From Podocnemis expansa (lineage: Eukaryota > Chordata > Testudines > Podocnemididae), in contig ML682013.1 in the NCBI GenBank assembly GCA_007922195.1, positions 21,454,645-21,518,644 of the forward strand: DNA of 64,000 nucleotides, written 5' to 3'. The translations under genes and the position numbers were made by a program. Every line of letters starts with the position of its first letter. Position 1 is the first letter of the stretch. Shown piece by piece: positions 59,150 through 64,000 of this stretch. The notes beneath the pieces were generated by a model. It ran no database searches. It worked only from the letters and a program-made list of their open reading frames with translations, and was not told where the DNA came from.

Positions 59150-59505
59150 TAGGCAATCTGTCACCTCTGCCTCGTGCTGCAGTCACAACCATAAACCATA
59201 GCCTGAGTATGATAAGCCATATGGCCCCATGCACACAGATAGTCCAATATTCCAGTCTGTGACTGCATAATCTTCAGATGTGGCTGAAGTGGATCTATCA
59301 TTCAAATTGTTACTATTTGTCCATGCTGCTCCAGTGCCCTCATCCAATCCTGGTGGACATTCAAGCAAACTGATCATAGCATCCCTTTTGCTTGACCTCC
59401 ACTGACCAGAAGAATAGTTGCTGATGCATCCTTAATAGGTTGGGGAGTACGTCTGATTTGCTGGAAGTTCAAGGCCTGCCACTGGAATGAGACGTTTCTT
59501 TGCAT
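59150..59505 (+). pseudogene. DIRS-like connection/RNase H region remnant
   Basis: The + frame reads ISHMAPCTQIVQYSSL, then LHNLQMWLKWI; it fits the DIRS stretch HMA.....V..ARL..R.LQ.WL. Further on a decayed TTDAS..GWG region is visible only as fragments. Multiple stops. Confidence 0.5.
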
Positions 59506-59514
59506 ATCAGTGTT

Positions 59515-59675
59515 CTGGGCTATGTCAACACTGGCGGCTTAAGTCAAATTTAAATGGGTGCCCTGGCTTAAATCAACTGTATACAGTTGACTTAAACAAA
59601 TAGGGATGCTCTAATTTGACTTAATAAAGTGGACTTTAAGTTTACCTTATTAAATCGACTTAACTGAGCCCTTTG
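59515..59675. mobile_element. Truncated MITE with 'ggctatgtcaacactgg' end
   Basis: The left end resembles the 'tgtctacact' MITE ends. It is followed by several tcaaattta/taaatcgactt motifs in both orientations (cttaaatcaactgtatacag / ttgacttaaac forms a short palindrome). The right end is not found. Confidence 0.45.
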
Positions 59676-59689
59676 TGCCATCTGCAGTG

Positions 59690-60055
59690 CTTGTCAGACC
59701 TTTCAGGATAATATCAGGGGTTCTCATACAATACCAAGCTGTATATCATCAATGTTTCGCTTTTTCTCTGGATGGAACTAACCTTTTTGTTTTTCACTCA
59801 TCTATTTGTTTCCTACACAGACTGACTGACGGGTCAAGTGGTCTCCTCACAGCAATCTCCACATGGATAATGTTGTGTCTCATGATAGCATACAAAGTAG
59901 CCCAGGCTACATCTCATCAAGGGGTATGAACTCATTCTGTGAGAGCTCAAGGGACATCAATGGATTTCTAGTTGCTACTCTGTTTATGCTTTTACAAACA
60001 ATTAGGCCATTACAGCTACATTCAGATCAGAAGGTAGTACTGCTACCCTTTAAAT
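59690..60055 (+). pseudogene. DIRS-like tyrosine recombinase C-terminal remnant
   Basis: The segment near 59855-59930 reads STWIMLCLMIAYKVAQATSH followed, after a stop and frame break, by THSVRAQG. It fits the end of DIRS recombinases (RWI...I..AY......P..V.AHS.R..A), where H.xR is part of the catalytic tetrad. The match is short, and the class assignment leans on position downstream of the reverse transcriptase. Confidence 0.45.
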
Positions 60056-60350
60056 AGAGTTCAATCTCTACATCAAATACATCGCTGCATCAACTCAAAA
60101 AAGGAAAAATGGTTACCTAGCTACAACTGTTGGTCTTCAAGATGTGATGTAGATACCATGAGCCTCCCTCTTTCACCAGTGCATGGAGTCTGTACTTCTG
60201 ATGTTTGGTGTGAAAGAACTGAGCAGGTTGGGACAGTTCCACTTTTATATGACCAGGGGAGAAGCTACAGCCACAGGACATGAGTACCACCACTTACGAG
60301 TACGACTAAGAAAAGTTCTCTGATTTCATTATGTGGATCATGCACATCTG

Positions 60351-61329
60351 CATGGAATACCTAGCTGCCTCCCATTTAAAAAAATAACAGTTACAGGTAG
60401 GTAATAGTTTTGTTAATATAGCTAAATGAGGATCAGTGCATGTAAATGGCCAATTTTTATTTTGTATTGACAAGTATTTTTGTTTTAATGTTATTCTTCA
60501 GATGTTTAAAGACTCCCAGATTCACCCACTCCTGGTGTGCAAAGCCCTGAATACACCACTGAGAGCAGTGAAATTCCCTTATATTTGGATTATTGCTCAC
60601 TAGCAGCACAGCCTTTTCCTGTTGACAGCAGGAGTGCAAGTCTTAGTAATGTAACATTATTTGGCATCCTTCTGGTTATAAAATTGAACGGCTTTTGATA
60701 AATGCCAGAAATAGCTGAGAATTCTTGATTAAAATGAGCTGAGTATACAGACCTGTTATCAACACATCCCCACTGTCAGGCCTTTTGACAAGCACAGTCT
60801 CTCCTGAGTATCTATGTTCTTTCATAATCTTAAGGAAATATTAAAGTGACACCAGACTTTCTAGTTTTTCTGGTATAGGCATTAGTGAACTCTTGAGAAT
60901 GATATAAATGCTAATTCTGTGGAAAATCATCATCTTTATATATGTGTCTTTATTTTAGTTACAAATAAATATATGTATAAACAAGTTTTAAACATCTTTC
61001 ACCTATATCTGTAAAAATCTGAGTTTGGTTTTTCATTGTGGTTTTAACTGAAAGGGGTTTGTTCATACCAACAGCCTATTGCCCTTCTCAGGCCAGATGC
61101 TCAAAGGTATTGGTGCATAACTTCTGCTGATACTTTATTTTTTTTTAGTTTTCAAGATGTTTACGTGAATCATAAGCATAATGTGAAACTAACCCAGCTG
61201 AATGTGTTTCACATGTTTTCACCACAAAACCACAAACTGTTCATACTCACATATTTGTGACTTTATCGATTTCTGCATCTGCAGATTAAGTATAGTTCAT
61301 GCAGCAGCTTGAGGGTCTTAGTGATTCTG
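60351..61329. other. Intergenic sequence
   Basis: AT-rich, nothing recognised. Confidence 0.5.
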
Positions 61330-61331
61330 AG

Positions 61332-61672
61332 GCCCTGGGCAAAAGTCAAGATCCTGGCTGAGGGCCATCCTCAATTTTGCCCCCTGGTCCTAAGTGGGGG
61401 CCTCTGTCCTGTGTACCTTCCCAATCCCCTTAGCCCTCTTTGCCCCTTTCTTCACCTGGCTTGCTGGAGCTGAAAGGGCTCTTATTCCCTTTTCTGGTTG
61501 CTCCTGCTCTGACCTGTGTGTGAGTGTGAGCTGGGTGGGCAGCTAGGAGATTTAAAACAGGCAATCCCAGCCTGGCCCCAGCTCCCAGAATACACACTGG
61601 CCACGCCCCTGGAGGCAGGGCCCCCCCAGTGCAAGACCCTGGGCATTTGCCCACATTGCCTCATAGCTAAGA
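61332..61672. mobile_element. GC-rich MITE-like repeat, class uncertain
   Basis: Ends gaggccctgggcaaa and tttgcccacattgcctc are imperfect inverted repeats around a GC-rich interior. Flanking 8-mers do not match. It is probably an old hAT-type element. Confidence 0.45.
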
Positions 61673-61711
61673 CTGCCTATGCTAGTCAATGACTGTGAAA
61701 CACTTCGTATG

Positions 61712-61772
61712 CAGTGTTACTGTAGCCATGCTGGTCCCAGGATATTAGAGAGACAAGGTGGGTGAGATCAGA
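61712..61772 (-). mobile_element. Short Penelope-like tail (family B)
   Basis: It reads ctgtagccatgctggtccca ggatattagagagacaaggt gggtgag, the complement of the + tail at 4590-4664. It is a very short 5'-truncated insertion. Confidence 0.6.
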
Positions 61773-62283
61773 GCCATCCTCTGGGTGGGTGGTGAGAAAG
61801 GCAACCACCCTGGGCTCTACAGGCTCAGTGCTACCCTGTGGCGAGCAAGGCAGCACAAGGCTCACACCACTGCCCCCCCCATTGTCACACTATTCCCCAC
61901 CCTCCCTACCTTCAGTGGGAAAGCCAAAGGCAGCAAGGACGGGGCAGACCAGTAATGCAGAACTCGGCTTTTGGGCTAGCCCTTGTTGCCCCCAAGGTGG
62001 AACAGCGAGTCTGGGGTGGGGCAGGCTGGCCCAGAGGCTGGGCTCTGCTCTCCTGCCCCACCCTGTTACCAACGTTGCCCATTAACTCGGGGTCTGCTCA
62101 TTTATTAGGGTCACTTCCTTGGGGGGGGGGGCTTGCAATTCTATTAGTGTACTGCTTGTGTCACTTGTGTCTGTGTGGAGCTTACTTCTCCCTTCTGCAA
62201 ATCCCCCCCAATGGAACCAACCTTGCAGGACCTAAATTTCCCAAGACTGGGTTTCTAAGTGCGACTGAGCGGACCGGGTCTAT

Positions 62284-62525
62284 CAGCACTCTCAGCTAAC
62301 CACTTATGCGTCCCTGAACTCAGCAGGCCGGGTTACACAGCACTTGTCTGCTGCTACCCTTATGTGCCCCTGTACCACACCAGACTAGACTGGAGTATGC
62401 ATCTGAGCAGGCTGTGTTAAAACAGCACTTACAGCTGCCACCCTTATATGCCCCTGGATTCCACTGGCTGGGTCAAAGCAGCACTTTCAGCTGTCGCCCT
62501 TATATGCCACAGGTTTAGCACACTG
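62284..62525 (+). repeat. Degraded ~55-bp minisatellite, four units
   Basis: Units begin with cagcact at 62284, 62338, 62423 and 62479. They share 'cagct(g)ccacccttatatgcccctg' and 'ctggctgggt' phrases. Three spacings are about 54-56 bp; one is longer (85) by an insertion. Confidence 0.65.
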
Positions 62526-64000
62526 GTAACCTCTTAATGAGCAAACCTTACAAGGAATTGGGTGTCACAGGGATCTTTGGCTAGGTAAAAGGAGCATTGC
62601 CGCAGAGCAATATAGGGAAGCCAATGTAAGGGGACTGATAGCCCCTTACTGAGAGTGAATGGGCCTTTTGATTGGCCACTCCCGCCTGGAAGCAGGACTC
62701 TGAAACAGACAGCCCCAGGGCCACTGGGAGAGGCCAGTGTCCCAGGATGGCCTGATTGACTGAAAGTGCTCCCCCACCCCTGAGCTGAAACTGCAGGCTG
62801 GACATGCCTTCTTTTCAGGCCCAGAGGAAAAAGAACTGTGTGTAAGCTCAAAAGTTTGTCTCTCTCACCAATAGATGGTGATCCAAAAAAGATACTATCT
62901 CACTCCCCTTTTCTCTGTGCACTTTGACATTTTTAGATAGAATGTCATGTTGAAGAGCAATGTGGCAGGTGGGACTTTGTTGGATCTGAAATTTGTATGC
63001 TTTCTATTATGGGCATACCATAGAGGCCTTGATTAAGTCCTTGCATTATATGCTGAAGTACTGTAGTAGAAGTGTGAGTGGAGGGTACAATGTAGCATGA
63101 TATAGTTGCTTCCAATGGTGCCTGGTGAAAAGGAGGTAAGGTACAGAATATGTGCATGTGTGAACACAGTCTTCAGCGTATTCTTGAGCATGCAGAGACA
63201 TGTAGTTATGAAGCATTGCCTTCACTCCTCTTACCAGAATGAAGAAATTTAACACTTTCATAACAGGTATTACTAATTCATGCAGAGTTGGATCCCCTTA
63301 GTGTCTTCTACCTCGATCATCATTTTTCACGTGGAATTTACACACACAGAATTCTGCATCTTACCTGTGCAGGAAGATGTTCATAATGGAATTATAGCTG
63401 TAACTAATTTTCCAGAGAACACCTTTATAATTTAGTTATAAACCATATAATACGAGTTCAGCGTAATCTTTAGCAGTGGTAATTTAGAAATCTATTAATT
63501 ATTTATTGTGTATTTTCAATGGACCTCTGCTGTACTTCACTATGGAGTCCCAGTTTATGATAGAGCCTCCATTTGTACCCCTCCCACCTCTCTGCACAGA
63601 ACAGGAGGGTTCCCAGAACTGCCCCCAGCTATCCTGGGAAGGGTGAAGTCTACCTGTTGGGGGGAGTGTGAGGCCTGGAGAGGAGCATAAATGCAAGCTT
63701 GTCTCTGTCTCCACCCCCACCACTAACCTGCTACGCGTCACACATATCTCCAGCCCCACAGCCCAGTGTTGGCTCAGATGGGGGCTTCCTGACTAAGCCA
63801 GGCATTTATGTCGCACAGAGGGGGTGGAACACACGAGAGGGAGAAGCTACCCCTCAGTCTCCTGTGCCCTCCACCTGTCGTGAAGGTCCTGACTAGTGCC
63901 CTGTACTTACCCACTGCTCTAGCCCCACAGCCCAGTGCCACTGTGGAGAGGATGGCCTCAACTGCCTGCCTGTGGGAGGCGAGGGGCACCATCCTAGTCC
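62526..64000. other. Intergenic sequence, GC-rich at the end
   Basis: No gene recognised. The phrase agccccacagcccagtg occurs twice about 169 bp apart (near 63752 and 63921) in the terminal GC-rich part, perhaps a larger repeat cut by the window edge. Confidence 0.4.

Larger units (their letters stand above)
51405..60350 (+). mobile_element. DIRS-like (tyrosine-recombinase) retroelement relic, multiply interrupted
   Basis: Related terminal-type sequences near 51410-51520 (ctttgagtagatgcaacaat, then gttccatgtaggtatgtgca) and 60130-60230 (tcttcaagatgtgatgtaga taccatgagcc) bracket a + strand series. The series is gag remnant (54.3-56.6 kb), reverse transcriptase (58.55-58.92 kb), connection/RNase H (59.15-59.5 kb) and tyrosine recombinase end (59.69-60.05 kb), the DIRS order. 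A second gag-start-like stretch at 56.7-57.1 kb suggests two copies or a rearrangement. Extent and unity are inferred. Confidence 0.55.

Noticed and set aside
17000..64000. Second host gene downstream of DOCK4 (such as IMMP2L, its neighbour in mammals)
   Set aside because: No exon with matching residues was found in any frame; in mammals the gap is large, so absence here is expected.

Overview
The window reads as a non-avian reptile nuclear genome, most likely a turtle. The grounds are a vertebrate split gene (the 3' end of DOCK4) and a repeat mix of CR1 LINEs, Penelope-like elements with GIY-YIG endonuclease, PIF/Harbinger elements with a Myb/SANT-like partner ORF, DIRS-like retroelements and many short hAT-type elements. 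Nothing bacterial, plasmid or phage-like is present. The species call is an inference from repeat style, not from a diagnostic sequence.

Region 1 (1 to about 17 kb) holds the last exons of DOCK4 on the + strand: coding exons at 65-164, 408-517, 5765-5837, 9299-9412, 10464-10525 and 13826-14245 (TAA stop), then a long AT-rich 3' UTR with several poly(A) signals. Together these give 876 coding bases (292 residues) of the proline/serine-rich C-terminal tail of this RAC guanine-nucleotide exchange factor; the catalytic DHR-2 domain lies upstream of the window. An unlisted 72-nt in-frame candidate cassette exon with strong splice sites sits at 13527-13598. The introns carry a GC-rich hAT element, an antisense Penelope-like copy with a nested hAT element, and further Penelope tails.

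Region 2 (17-41 kb) looks intergenic. It contains a CR1 copy, a 609-bp hAT element with perfect 8-bp target duplication, a TTTCGAAA-rich foldback element, an oppositely oriented pair of short hAT elements, a Myb/SANT-like Harbinger relic, and a hAT element nested inside another hAT element.

Region 3 (41-50.5 kb) has the most complete Penelope-like copy (reverse transcriptase plus GIY-YIG, several frame breaks). Next comes a 4.85-kb PIF/Harbinger element with recognisable terminal inverted repeats, a transposase remnant on +, a Myb/SANT remnant on -, and a striking ~495-bp near-perfect palindrome inside.

Region 4 (51-60.4 kb) is a DIRS-like retroelement relic in the order gag, reverse transcriptase, connection/RNase H, tyrosine recombinase. 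It is broken by a 1.4-kb foldback element carrying an inverted 61-bp minisatellite, by a hAT element, by a CR1 tail and by an LTR-like repeat. Region 5 (60.4-64 kb) has minor repeats and a degraded ~55-bp minisatellite. No second host protein-coding gene was recognised downstream of DOCK4. All coordinates of degraded repeats are estimates from reading; those with target-site duplications are exact to within a base or two.
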